From Streptomyces caeruleatus (GTDB taxonomy: Bacteria; Actinomycetota; Actinomycetes; Streptomycetales; Streptomycetaceae): a DNA stretch of 64,000 nt. The stretch's first letter is position 1. Every line of letters starts with the position of its first letter. Positions 56,351 to 64,000 of the stretch are shown here, piece after piece. The stretch covers positions 1,091,198 to 1,155,197 of the forward strand of contig NZ_KQ948924.1 of NCBI RefSeq assembly GCF_001514235.1. The letters run 5' to 3'. A program made the position numbers and the translations under genes. The notes under the pieces are model-generated. The model made no database searches. It saw only the letters and a list, made by a program, of their open reading frames with translations, and was not told the origin of the DNA.

Positions 56351-57619
56351 TCACGGGGTCGCTTCGGCGACCGCGGCCACGGCGTCCGCCAGCCGGTCGG
56401 CGAGATCGCCCACCACCTCGGTCGTCATCGGCGTCGAAAGCGCGGCGAGGTTGGCGGACGACAGGAGCAGGCCGCGGTCGTAGGCGGCCCACCAAAGCCG
56501 GTGCTGCGTCTCCCGGTCGACACCGGTCACGCCGGCCGGAAACACTCGCAGCAGGGAGCCGGCGCCGCGCACCTCCCACCCCAGCGGCTCGACACGTGCC
56601 GCCACCACACGGCGTGCCTGGTCCCCGAGCCGGTTCAGCCGGGCGACGGTGTCGGGGGAGAGCAGCCGCAGCGCCTCCGTCCCGGCCGCCATGCTCACGG
56701 GGTTTCCCGAGAACGTGCCGGAGTGCGGGATGGATCCCTTGCTTCGAGGGTCGAGTACGCGCATGAACTCCTCGCGTCCCGCCAAGGCGCCGACAGGGAA
56801 TCCGCCGCCGATGAGCTTGCCCGCGGTCAGTAGGTCGGGCACGATCCCGTACTCCCCGCTCAGCCCGCCCGCCCCGATCCGAAGACTGATCACCTCGTCG
56901 ATGACGAGGAGGATGCCGTGCTGGTCCGCCAATTCGCGGGCCGCCCGCAAGAAATCGGCGGTCACGGAGATCAGACCGGCCCGGTTCGGCAGCAGGTCGA
57001 GGACGATGGCCGCGTGGTGGTGCGGCTTCTCTTCGATCACCTGCCGGAGCGAGTCGATGTCGTTGAGAGGGACCAGGGACACCTCGCGCACGGTGGATTC
57101 CGGGACTCCCCGCGCGGACTGCTCGCCCCCGGCGCACAGCGCGACATCGGAGGAGCCGTGGTAACCACCGCGGGTCATGATCACACCCGTTCGTCCGGTC
57201 ACCTCACGGGCAACACGGACAGCCGACATCACCGCCTCGGTCCCCGAATTGGTGAAGCGTACCTGGTCCAGACCGGGCAGCCGCTGGAGCAGGAGATCGG
57301 CCAGCTCCCATTCACCGAGGTTGGGAATTCCCCAGCATGCACCGGAGTCCATCGCCCGGGTCGCCGCCTCCACGATCTGCGGGTGCGCGTTGCCGTGCAC
57401 GAGCGTGGTGAAGTTGTTGTTCGCGTCGATCAGCTCTCGGCCCCGGTCGTCCCAGAGCCGGTGGCCCTCGCCGCGAACGGCGTATACCGGTGCGGCACCA
57501 GTGTGGTATGCGTCGCGACCGTATCCGCCGGGCAGGAGGGGGAAGCCCCGCCGTCCCCTGCGCACGTGTTGATCGCTGTCGGGAACGGCAGGCGCGGCGG
57601 TCTTCGTTTCAGAGGCCAT
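56351..57619 (-). CDS. Class III aminotransferase (glutamate-1-semialdehyde aminomutase-like)
   Basis: A 422-residue PLP enzyme: NNNFTTLVHGNAHPQIVEAA, RFTNSGTEAVMSAVRVAREV, MTRGGYHGSSDVAL, VIDEVISLRIGAGGLSGEYG and the PLP lysine in LTAGKLIGGGFPVGA. Its architecture is that of GSA aminomutase-like transaminases, which often remove or move amino groups on amines or beta-amino acids. It probably makes the aldehyde or keto acid for the next step. No tight operon partner. Confidence 0.9.
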   Translation of the reverse strand: MASETKTAAPAVPDSDQHVRRGRRGFPLLPGGYGRDAYHTGAAPVYAVRGEGHRLWDDRGRELIDANNNFTTLVHGNAHPQIVEAATRAMDSGACWGIPNLGEWELADLLLQRLPGLDQVRFTNSGTEAVMSAVRVAREVTGRTGVIMTRGGYHGSSDVALCAGGEQSARGVPESTVREVSLVPLNDIDSLRQVIEEKPHHHAAIVLDLLPNRAGLISVTADFLRAARELADQHGILLVIDEVISLRIGAGGLSGEYGIVPDLLTAGKLIGGGFPVGALAGREEFMRVLDPRSKGSIPHSGTFSGNPVSMAAGTEALRLLSPDTVARLNRLGDQARRVVAARVEPLGWEVRGAGSLLRVFPAGVTGVDRETQHRLWWAAYDRGLLLSSANLAALSTPMTTEVVGDLADRLADAVAAVAEATP

Positions 57620-57760
57620 CGATGTTCAACATCCTTCGCGGCAGACCGTCCGCGCTGCGGACGCCGTTCGCTCCCGTGTCGGTCGAGCGCGTGGGACGGT
57701 CGGTTTCAGGTGGTCACCACCCTGGCGTTGAGAACGTAGGCAGGCGGGGACACCCCTGAC

Positions 57761-57777
57761 TGTCCTGACTTGACACA
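57761..57777 (-). promoter_or_regulatory. Regulon operator E
   Basis: TGTCCTGACTTGACACA, 142 nt upstream of the aminotransferase start. Its centre is 51 bp from operator F in the same divergent gap. Confidence 0.55.
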
Positions 57778-57811
57778 GGTGCCGCAGAGCGGCGAGCCCC
57801 GGCCCGTTCGG

Positions 57812-57828
57812 TGTCCCGAAGTGGAACA
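57812..57828 (+). promoter_or_regulatory. Regulon operator F
   Basis: TGTCCCGAAGTGGAACA, about 80 nt upstream of the SDR start. Confidence 0.55.
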
Positions 57829-57908
57829 GAAGCGATTGTTGAGGCGACCGTAATGTTGCCGAGAGCCTTCCCGGGCGGCCCCGGCCGCGAAGAGATGCGA
57901 GGAAAACG

Positions 57909-58658
57909 ATGGATCGAGTGCGAGGCAAGATCGCGATCGTCACGGGTGCTGCCCGAGGCCAGGGCGAGGCGCACAGCCGGCTCTTCGCCGCCGAGGGGGC
58001 CAAGGTCCTCATGACCGACGTCCTCGACGACGCCGGTGAGAAGGTGGCCGAGGAACTGCGTGACGCCGGGTACGACGTGCACTACCGGCACGCCGACGTC
58101 ACCTCCGAAGCCGACTGGCTCGCCACGGTGGCGGACGCCGAAAGCCGCTGGGGTCGCGTCGACATCCTCGTCAACAACGCAGGCATCGTCGGCACGATGA
58201 AGGCGGCCGACGAGGAGGATCTCGATGCCTGGACGAAGATCACCGCGATCAACCAGCAGGGAGTCTTCCTGGGCATCAAGCACGTCGTCCCGGCGATGCG
58301 CCGAGGCGGCGGCGGAGCCATCGTCAACACCTGTTCGATCAACGGCTCGGTCGGAGCGCCCGGCTCCTTCTCGTACCAGGCGTCCAAGGGCGCCGTGCGC
58401 ATGATGACCCGGGCTGCGGCCCTCGAGTACGTCAAGGACAACATTCGCGTGAACTCGGTGTCCCCCGGTCTGGTGATGACTCCCATGGCTGACGAGGAGG
58501 GCGAGGAGTCCAACAAGGCTTTCGCCGCCGCCACCCCGATGGGGCGGGGCGCGCGTCCCGAAGAGGTCAGCTACGGCGTCCTCTACCTCGCCTGTGACGA
58601 AGCCAGCTACGTCACCGGCACCGACCTTCTGATCGACGGCGGATACACCGCTCAGTAG
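57909..58658 (+). CDS. Short-chain dehydrogenase/reductase
   Basis: A 249-residue classical SDR, similar to 3-alpha/20-beta-hydroxysteroid dehydrogenases: cofactor motif IVTGAARGQGEAHSRLF, DILVNNAGIVG, catalytic Ser in NTCSINGSVG, catalytic Tyr/Lys in FSYQASKGAVR, and the C-terminal GTDLLIDGGYTAQ. The acidic residue at the end of the second strand (MTDVLDD) points to NAD. It probably oxidises an alcohol intermediate of the regulon pathway. Divergent from the aminotransferase. Confidence 0.93.
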   Translation: MDRVRGKIAIVTGAARGQGEAHSRLFAAEGAKVLMTDVLDDAGEKVAEELRDAGYDVHYRHADVTSEADWLATVADAESRWGRVDILVNNAGIVGTMKAADEEDLDAWTKITAINQQGVFLGIKHVVPAMRRGGGGAIVNTCSINGSVGAPGSFSYQASKGAVRMMTRAAALEYVKDNIRVNSVSPGLVMTPMADEEGEESNKAFAAATPMGRGARPEEVSYGVLYLACDEASYVTGTDLLIDGGYTAQ

Positions 58659-58958
58659 AACGGCGTCCGGCGCATCTTCCGGATCATCCCCGTCCGCGCC
58701 GGCCGCGCCGTCTCCAGCGGTCAGCGCCAGTACTGCCGTGCCGGACCCGGTGGCCCGGGTTCCATGCCGAAGGTCGCGATCTTGACTTGCCGATCTCGTC
58801 CTGGCGGGCTCCATTGGAGCATTCTGGGTCCTCTCCCGGAGCTGCAGAAAACCACCATCGTGCGCAGCAGCAAGGATTTGAACCAGGACTGCTCCCTGTG
58901 CGTATCAACACCCCACGAGCACGTACGGGTACCTGTTCACTGTGCAACTGAGAACAGG
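58659..58958. other. Gap between convergent SDR and phosphatase genes
   Basis: No gene is supportable. On the minus strand GGTTCAAATCC near 58875 mimics a tRNA T-loop, but no tRNA can be folded around it. Confidence 0.5.
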
Positions 58959-61307
58959 TCAGGCACTCCTGCTGAGTGGCACTTCCGCCCAGATCGTCTT
59001 GCCGGATGCTGTGTACCGGGTGCCCCATCGCTCCGTGAGCTGGGCGACAAGAAACAGTCCGCGGCCGCCCTCTTCGTCCATCCCCGCCCGCAGCAGGTGG
59101 GGGGAGGTATGACCACCGTCCGAGACCTCGCAGACAAGGTCCTGGTCCCGGATGAGCCGTAGCCGTATGGGAGAGCCGCCGTACCGAATGGCGTTGGTGA
59201 CCAGCTCACTCACTACCAGCTCAACGACGAACGCCACCTCATCGTGGCCCCAATCAGCCAGCTTATGAACCGCCAGATCACGGCACCGGGCGACCTCTGC
59301 AGGTTCGGCGGGCAGGTCCCAGCTTGCTACTTGGGCGTCGCTCAGCGCATGGACCCGAACCAGGAGGAGGGCTGCGTCGTCCTCAGCGGAACCTGGCAGT
59401 GCATCAGCAACAACACCGTCGCAGGTTTCCTCCAGCGCGCGGCCAGGTACGGACAGAGCGTCGCAAAGCTTCCTGAGGCCAACGTCAATGTCCCGGTCGC
59501 GGGACTCCACCAAGCCATCGGTGAACAAAGCCAGCACGCTGCCCTCAGGAAGGTGAAATCCGACGCTCTCGAACGGCAGGCCGCCCACTCCGAGCGGAGG
59601 TCCAGCGGGCAGGTCGATTATTTCCGCGTGGCCCTCGGGCGACACCAGCGCGGGCGGCAGGTGGCCGGCGCGGGCCATGAGGCAATGCTGCGCGACCGGA
59701 TCGTAGATGGCATACAAGCACGTCACACCCATGGCCCGGTCGTCCTCTTCCCCCAGGGGTCGCGCAACCAGGTCGTCGAGCCGAGCGAGCAGCTCCTCCG
59801 GCGCCAGGTCAAGCGCCGCAAGTGCGGCCACGGTGGTCCGTATCCGCCCCATGGTGGCTGCGGCTCGCATGCCGTGGCCGGCAACGTCCCCGATGACCAG
59901 GGCGACCCGTGCGCCAGAGAGCGGAATGACGTCATACCAGTCCCCACCCACTCCGACTGCTCCGGCTGCTGGCAGATATCGGTGGGCAACGTCCACAGCC
60001 ATGGGCTCCGGAAGGTGGCGCGGGAGCAGATCGCGTTGCAGCATCAGTGCGGCCGCGTGCTCCCGCGCGTAGCGGCGCCCGTTGTCCACGCAGACCGCCG
60101 TGCGGGAAACCAGTTCCTCAGCAAGGCTGATCTCCTCGGAATCGAAGGGGTCCCTCGGCGGAAGCCTTTGGAACGTCACCAGGCCCAGAACCGTTTCCCG
60201 GGCGAGCAGGGGAACGGCCAGGTCACGGTCTCTCGCGACCGGATGCCCTTCGGTAAGGCAGAGCAGCTGTGGGGAACCCGGCGGGTATTCGATCGGATGC
60301 GGGGGCGCAGCTCCCGCTACAGCGAGGCTGCCCCCGCGGTCGGCCATCCGCCGCAGGTCGGGGCGGGCTGACATCCTGCTGGTCCACTCACCGGGTTCCT
60401 CGCCGCGGAGCACGGTTTCCAGGAGGTCCACCTGCACCACGTCCGCAAATTCCGGAGCGGCAAGATCGGCCAGGTCATCGGCCGTCCGTGCGATGTCCAG
60501 GGTCTGCCCGAGCCTTCCGCCAGCACGGCTGAGCAGCGCCATGCGTTGCCGCACCACGTAACGGTCGGTGATGTCGACGGCCGTTTCGCACACGCCGAGT
60601 GTTCGGCCGTCATCGTCCTGCATCCGGAAATACGAGCAGGACCAGATGTGATCGTGATGTGGATCAAGGCGGGTGGGGCTGTGGTAGCGGAGATCGATGA
60701 GTGGTTTCCCTGTGTCCAGGACACGCTTGATGACGTTGTCCAGCGTCGGCGCCGGCTCTCCGTTCTGGGAGAGGACCGCGCCCTGCGGAAGCAGGTCTGC
60801 GGCCCGCCGTCCGATCCAATCCTCCAAAGTCCAGCCGAACCGTTTCTCGACAGCGGCGTTGATCCACTTTCCTCGGGCTTGTGTGTCGTAGATCGTGATC
60901 TCGATGGGTGACTGCTCACTCAGGCCGTTCAACATCGCCTGATCGCTCGCCCACTGCTGGTAACGCGCCACGCTCACGGCTGACAGCAGCCAGGCCGCAC
61001 CGCCCTCCGCATGCCCAAGCGGACTGGATACCAGGGCTACTGGAACAGTGCGGCCACCCCGATGACGCGCGGGGCAGGTGGCGTATCGCCTTCCGGATTC
61101 CTGGAACGCTGCCCTCCGCACGGCGTCGCCCAGAAGATCGCCCACGGGCCTGCCCAGAGCCTCCGCGGTCGGGTAGCCGAACAGTTCCTCGGCCGCCGAA
61201 CTCCATCCAATGATCGTTTCCAGGGTGTCCAGCACTACCGTCGCTGCCGTGGGCACATCAAAGGGATCGGCGCGCTTCGTTTTGGCTCTCATGTTGTCCG
61301 AGCTCAT
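58959..61307 (-). CDS. PAS-GAF-PP2C phosphatase with anti-sigma kinase domain
   Basis: A 782-residue SpoIIE/RsbU-type regulator common in Streptomyces. Two PAS domains (about residues 10-120 and 125-255) are followed by a GAF domain (260-410), a PP2C-like phosphatase (440-640; YLPAAGAVGVGGDWYDVIPL, VIGDVAGHGMRAAATMGRIR, LFTDGLVESRDRDID) and a C-terminal RsbW-like HATPase (VSELVTNAIRYGG, EGGRGLFLVAQL). It would both dephosphorylate an anti-anti-sigma factor and bind a sigma factor. The ATG giving MSSDNMRAK was chosen; a second ATG lies 15 nt downstream. Confidence 0.92.
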   Translation of the reverse strand: MSSDNMRAKTKRADPFDVPTAATVVLDTLETIIGWSSAAEELFGYPTAEALGRPVGDLLGDAVRRAAFQESGRRYATCPARHRGGRTVPVALVSSPLGHAEGGAAWLLSAVSVARYQQWASDQAMLNGLSEQSPIEITIYDTQARGKWINAAVEKRFGWTLEDWIGRRAADLLPQGAVLSQNGEPAPTLDNVIKRVLDTGKPLIDLRYHSPTRLDPHHDHIWSCSYFRMQDDDGRTLGVCETAVDITDRYVVRQRMALLSRAGGRLGQTLDIARTADDLADLAAPEFADVVQVDLLETVLRGEEPGEWTSRMSARPDLRRMADRGGSLAVAGAAPPHPIEYPPGSPQLLCLTEGHPVARDRDLAVPLLARETVLGLVTFQRLPPRDPFDSEEISLAEELVSRTAVCVDNGRRYAREHAAALMLQRDLLPRHLPEPMAVDVAHRYLPAAGAVGVGGDWYDVIPLSGARVALVIGDVAGHGMRAAATMGRIRTTVAALAALDLAPEELLARLDDLVARPLGEEDDRAMGVTCLYAIYDPVAQHCLMARAGHLPPALVSPEGHAEIIDLPAGPPLGVGGLPFESVGFHLPEGSVLALFTDGLVESRDRDIDVGLRKLCDALSVPGRALEETCDGVVADALPGSAEDDAALLLVRVHALSDAQVASWDLPAEPAEVARCRDLAVHKLADWGHDEVAFVVELVVSELVTNAIRYGGSPIRLRLIRDQDLVCEVSDGGHTSPHLLRAGMDEEGGRGLFLVAQLTERWGTRYTASGKTIWAEVPLSRSA

Positions 61308-61516
61308 CCTGGTTACCTGTCAACCGCGAGGAACCTCGACCAGATCAACCATTTTGTCCACCGTAGCTGCCTGCATACGACAGTGTGCTCTCACGCGTGC
61401 TTGTGCCCCCCTCGGGCGCACCAGCTCGTCGAACCGGCCACTGAGCGGGCGGTGTCTCCCGAGGTGTCTCAGGGTGCGAGCAGGTCGTTGGCGCGTCCCG
61501 TGACGCAGGGTTCGAC

Positions 61517-61930
61517 GTGCATGGTTGTGAGCGCCTGGTCAGCGGCGGTTATTTCGTCCGGCCTGCGGTCGTGTCGTCGGTTCCGGCAGATCACGAGTTG
61601 TCGACCACCGTGTCGTTCCTCCCGATCAGTCGCGTCTCATCGTGCGATGAAGCGCTCGGTAAGGCGAACGAGACCCCGATGGGCCTGACAGCCGGTATCC
61701 ATACCGGAGATTTTGAAGTGGCTCGGGTGTTCTTGAACGGTATCGAGGCCGGGTGCGTCGATGTGAATGTGCCGGGGCACGCGACCACTGGCTGGTGGCC
61801 CGGTCCTCAGACGCTACAGGGCTGGAAGGCGAGCGGCCCGACCGCAACGCATCCCCTTGGCAAGGTGTATTGGCAGCGGTTCGCCCGTCAGCAGGCGCGT
61901 AAGCTTCCTGTAGAGCCGAGCGTTTTCTGA
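61517..61930 (+). pseudogene. C-terminal relic of a second aldehyde dehydrogenase
   Basis: The reading SGGYFVRPAVVSSVPADHEL, NETPMGLTAGIHTGDF and GIEAGCVDVNVPGHATTGWW matches the last ~140 residues of the aldehyde dehydrogenase at 51924-53474, in opposite orientation. Small deletions (the catalytic part, and several residues near SRVSSCDEA) and loss of the N-terminal three quarters make it nonfunctional. Confidence 0.88.
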
Positions 61931-61981
61931 CCTGCCGACATGCGCGATGGCACGTCCACCGCGACGGCTCGAGGAGGCCCC

Positions 61982-62301
61982 ATGGCCGCAATACCCGAAG
62001 GACCCCTCGCCCAGCCGTTGCGGGCGGGGGCGGCAACAAGCGCCGAGCCGTACTCGCTACTCGAGCGCTTCCTCGCGGACCCCGCCAGTACCGATCTGAG
62101 TCGGCTGCGTCCCGTGATTGCGCGGTCGTAGCAGCGCAACCTGGCGCGCGGCGTGCCTACCGGATCGACTTCACTCAGCGAAGTCACCGACCCGCGGATC
62201 GACGAACAGCTCCTGATCTGCGCAGAGCCCGCACTGACCGAACTCGAACGGCTTTGCGCCGGCACACATGGGTCGGTGTGCCTCACCGACTCCCAGCGGT
62301 G
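61982..62301 (+). pseudogene. N-terminal relic of a second DhaR/AcoR-like regulator
   Basis: DPASTDLSRLRPVIARS matches the start of the regulator at 50032-51873. The next codon, Trp in the intact gene, is TAG here (62129-62131), after which the same frame continues with DEQLLICAEPALTELERLCA and VCLTDSQR before homology ends near 62301. Only about 110 of 613 residues remain; the sensor, AAA+ and HTH parts are deleted up to the permease leader. Confidence 0.85.
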
Positions 62302-62319
62302 CCGAGGGTCGGGCGTCGC

Positions 62320-62336
62320 TGCCCCAAGTTGAGACA
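62320..62336 (+). promoter_or_regulatory. Regulon operator G
   Basis: On the minus strand TGTCTCAACTTGGGGCA, 158 nt upstream of the second permease. Flanking sequence is also shared with the leader of the first permease (operator B). Confidence 0.6.
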
Positions 62337-62493
62337 GTCCCGCCTCACCGAAGTGAGCATGCTAGGTCGCCTGTACATGCGCTGGTCTCTTCAGGGCCTC
62401 GTCCCCAGCGCCCGCCCCTTCCGGGCGGGGCCTCTGCGCTCTCACCGCTGGGTTGGTCCGCTGCGTCTTGGCCGGATGACAAGGAAGACCTTC

Positions 62494-63957
62494 ATGCGAT
62501 CGAACCCTCCCGTGCTTCCGGAGCCTCCCGCCGCCGACACGACAGCACCCACGGCGTTCGCCCTCAGGGGCAACATGGGCACGTTCGGCCTGCTCTTCAC
62601 CGTGCTCGCGTTCACCGCGCCCCTCGGTGTGGTCTTCGGCTTCATATCGGTCAACATCAGCTTCGGTGTCGCGGTGCCCATCGCCTTCGTGGGCGTCCTG
62701 GTGCTGATGACGCTTTTCGCCCTCGGCTTCACCAGCATGACCCGCCGCATCCCCCGCCCAGGTGCGTTCTACACCTACATCGGCGAGGGGCTGGGGCGCC
62801 CTATGGGGCTGGGCGCGTCTTTCCTTGCCCTTACCACCTACGGCTTCAACATCATCGCCGCGCTCGTTTTCTCAGGTATCGCAGTCAAGAACCTCATCAT
62901 CAGCTTCGCCGGGGCATCCTCGGTGCCATGGTGGGTCTGGGCGCTGATCATGTTGGGAACCGTCTGGATCCTGAGCTACTTCAACGTGGAGCTATCGGCC
63001 AAGGTCCTCTCCACGGTGCTGGTGATCGAGGTATCCGCCGTCGTGATCTTCGATATCGTGGTCCTCGCCAATGGCGGGCCCGAGGGCCATTCCCTCACGC
63101 CTTGGAACCCATCGAACCTGTTCACACCGTCGATCGGGATTCTGCTTCTGTTCAGCGTGGGCGTCTTCAATGGGTTCGAGGCCACGGCGATCTACCGCGA
63201 TGAGGTCCGCAATCCCGACAAGACGATCCCTCGCGCCACCTACCTCACGATCATCTTCCTCGGCGTCTTCTACGCCATCTCGTCGTACGCGCTGATCGTC
63301 TCGGCCGGCACTTCGAAAGCGGTGGCGAGCGCGACGGCGAATCCGGCCGAGATGATGCCGCACGCCCTGCTGACCTACTTCGGCGCGTTCGCGAACCAGG
63401 TGATCGCGGTTCTCCTGGTGACCAGCATGCTCGCGTCGTCCCTGTCGCTGCAGAACATCCTGTCCCGTTACACACATTCGCTCAGCGTGGACGGCATCCT
63501 GCCTCGCCGCCTGTCCGCCGTTCATCCCAAGCACGGGTCGCCGCATGCCGCGGCCTTCACAGTGGGCGGGTGCCTTCTCGTGATCCAGGTTGCATTGATC
63601 GTCTCGGGTGCCTCAGAGTTCGATATTTACGGAGCCGCATCGGGCGTGGCCTTCTACGGGATGCTCCTGCTCCTGCTCCTCACCTCCATGGCGGTGATCG
63701 TCTACTTCCGTCGCAACAGCGCGGGCGCATCCCTGTGGAAGACACTCATTGCACCGGCCCTCGCGGCGCTGGGCATCGGCTTCGCGCTGTGGACGGCGTC
63801 GAGAAATATGGATCTCCTTGTGGTCGCACCTCCCGTAGGCGTGGCGGCTCTTCTCGCGGTCGGGTACGTCGCGCTTCTTGGCGGTGTGGTTGTCGCCTTG
63901 GTGCTGAAGCGACGTGGATCGCCGACCTACGAGCGCATCGGACGGCGCGCGCAGTAG
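62494..63957 (+). CDS. APC-family permease, second copy
   Basis: A 487-residue transporter that by eye is roughly three-quarters identical to the permease at 48343-49818 (MGTFGLLFTVLAFTAPLG, SLTPWNPSNLFTPSIGILLL, FNGFEATAIYRDEVRNPDKT, and the same YERIGRRA ending). It appears intact. The start is the ATG after AAGGAAGACCTTC, the same leader as in the first copy; an ATG 16 nt upstream is out of frame. It is the only intact gene of the inverted duplicate block. Only 43 nt remain to the window end. Confidence 0.9.
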   Translation: MRSNPPVLPEPPAADTTAPTAFALRGNMGTFGLLFTVLAFTAPLGVVFGFISVNISFGVAVPIAFVGVLVLMTLFALGFTSMTRRIPRPGAFYTYIGEGLGRPMGLGASFLALTTYGFNIIAALVFSGIAVKNLIISFAGASSVPWWVWALIMLGTVWILSYFNVELSAKVLSTVLVIEVSAVVIFDIVVLANGGPEGHSLTPWNPSNLFTPSIGILLLFSVGVFNGFEATAIYRDEVRNPDKTIPRATYLTIIFLGVFYAISSYALIVSAGTSKAVASATANPAEMMPHALLTYFGAFANQVIAVLLVTSMLASSLSLQNILSRYTHSLSVDGILPRRLSAVHPKHGSPHAAAFTVGGCLLVIQVALIVSGASEFDIYGAASGVAFYGMLLLLLLTSMAVIVYFRRNSAGASLWKTLIAPALAALGIGFALWTASRNMDLLVVAPPVGVAALLAVGYVALLGGVVVALVLKRRGSPTYERIGRRAQ

Positions 63958-64000
63958 ACCCCCAAGACGGTTGAGACCTGCCCCGCCCAGCCCGCCACAC

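Noticed and set aside
58860..58900. Possible tRNA T-loop (minus-strand GGTTCAAATCC)
   Set aside because: No acceptor, D or anticodon stem can be drawn around it, and the T-stem itself does not pair. It could be an old attachment-site relic but nothing supports that.

Overview
This window reads as a Streptomyces chromosome segment. Supporting signs are very high GC with strong third-position GC bias, GTG starts beside AGGAG-type ribosome binding sites, long GC-rich hairpin terminators, a SARP regulator, a large ATPase LuxR regulator, and an MbtH/NRPS cluster. No tRNA, rRNA or CRISPR array was found. Gene identities come from reading the translated sequence by eye; no database search was run.

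Region 1 (1-11.4 kb) is purine and glyoxylate catabolism. On the minus strand lie 8-oxoguanine deaminase (cut by the window edge), uricase, 5-hydroxyisourate hydrolase and OHCU decarboxylase, with an HTH regulator and a small protein upstream. On the plus strand lie hydroxypyruvate isomerase, tartronate semialdehyde reductase and catalase; glyoxylate carboligase follows on the minus strand. Together they take urate to allantoin and glyoxylate to glycerate, while catalase can remove the H2O2 made by uricase. Two operator families are visible: a 19-bp dyad shared by the uricase-operon and catalase promoters, and paired 15-bp dyads 21 bp apart shared by the isomerase and carboligase promoters.

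Region 2 (9.4-23.1 kb) is ordinary Streptomyces material: a zinc-ribbon/repeat/Mrr-like protein, a GNAT, two overlapping acyl-CoA ligases, two LuxR-type regulators, a secreted trypsin, a LysE exporter, an AlkZ-like winged-helix protein and CorA. It ends in a small graveyard of broken genes (23.4-24.8 kb).

Region 3 (24.8-46.4 kb) is a partly eroded biosynthetic cluster. Its left part encodes an aminotransferase fused to an alpha-keto-acid C-methyltransferase, a luciferase-like monooxygenase and a cupin, which together suggest supply of a beta-methyl amino acid. After an IS21 remnant, a truncated methyltransferase and a SARP, a minus-strand operon encodes MbtH, a two-module NRPS (C-A-PCP-C-A-PCP-TE; first A domain proline-like), a heme-oxygenase-like diiron oxidase, an alpha-oxoamine synthase, a P450, a KAS III and a frameshifted ornithine cyclodeaminase homologue. 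A paralogous P450, a tiny HTH protein and an SDR stub lie on the divergent side. This combination is the most likely undescribed system here.

Region 4 (46.5-64 kb) is a catabolic regulon: riboflavin kinase, 2-hydroxyacid dehydrogenase, APC permease, a DhaR/AcoR-like activator without the sigma-54 loop, aldehyde dehydrogenase, LimB-like flavin monooxygenase, FAH-family hydrolase, flavin reductase, class III aminotransferase and SDR. A 17-bp dyad (TGTSYCRMNNTGRNRCA) occurs in seven promoter gaps, arguing for one regulon acting on an unknown, probably nitrogen-containing, substrate. After a PAS/GAF/PP2C phosphatase, an inverted, decayed copy of the aldehyde dehydrogenase-regulator-permease block follows, of which only the permease and its operator remain intact.
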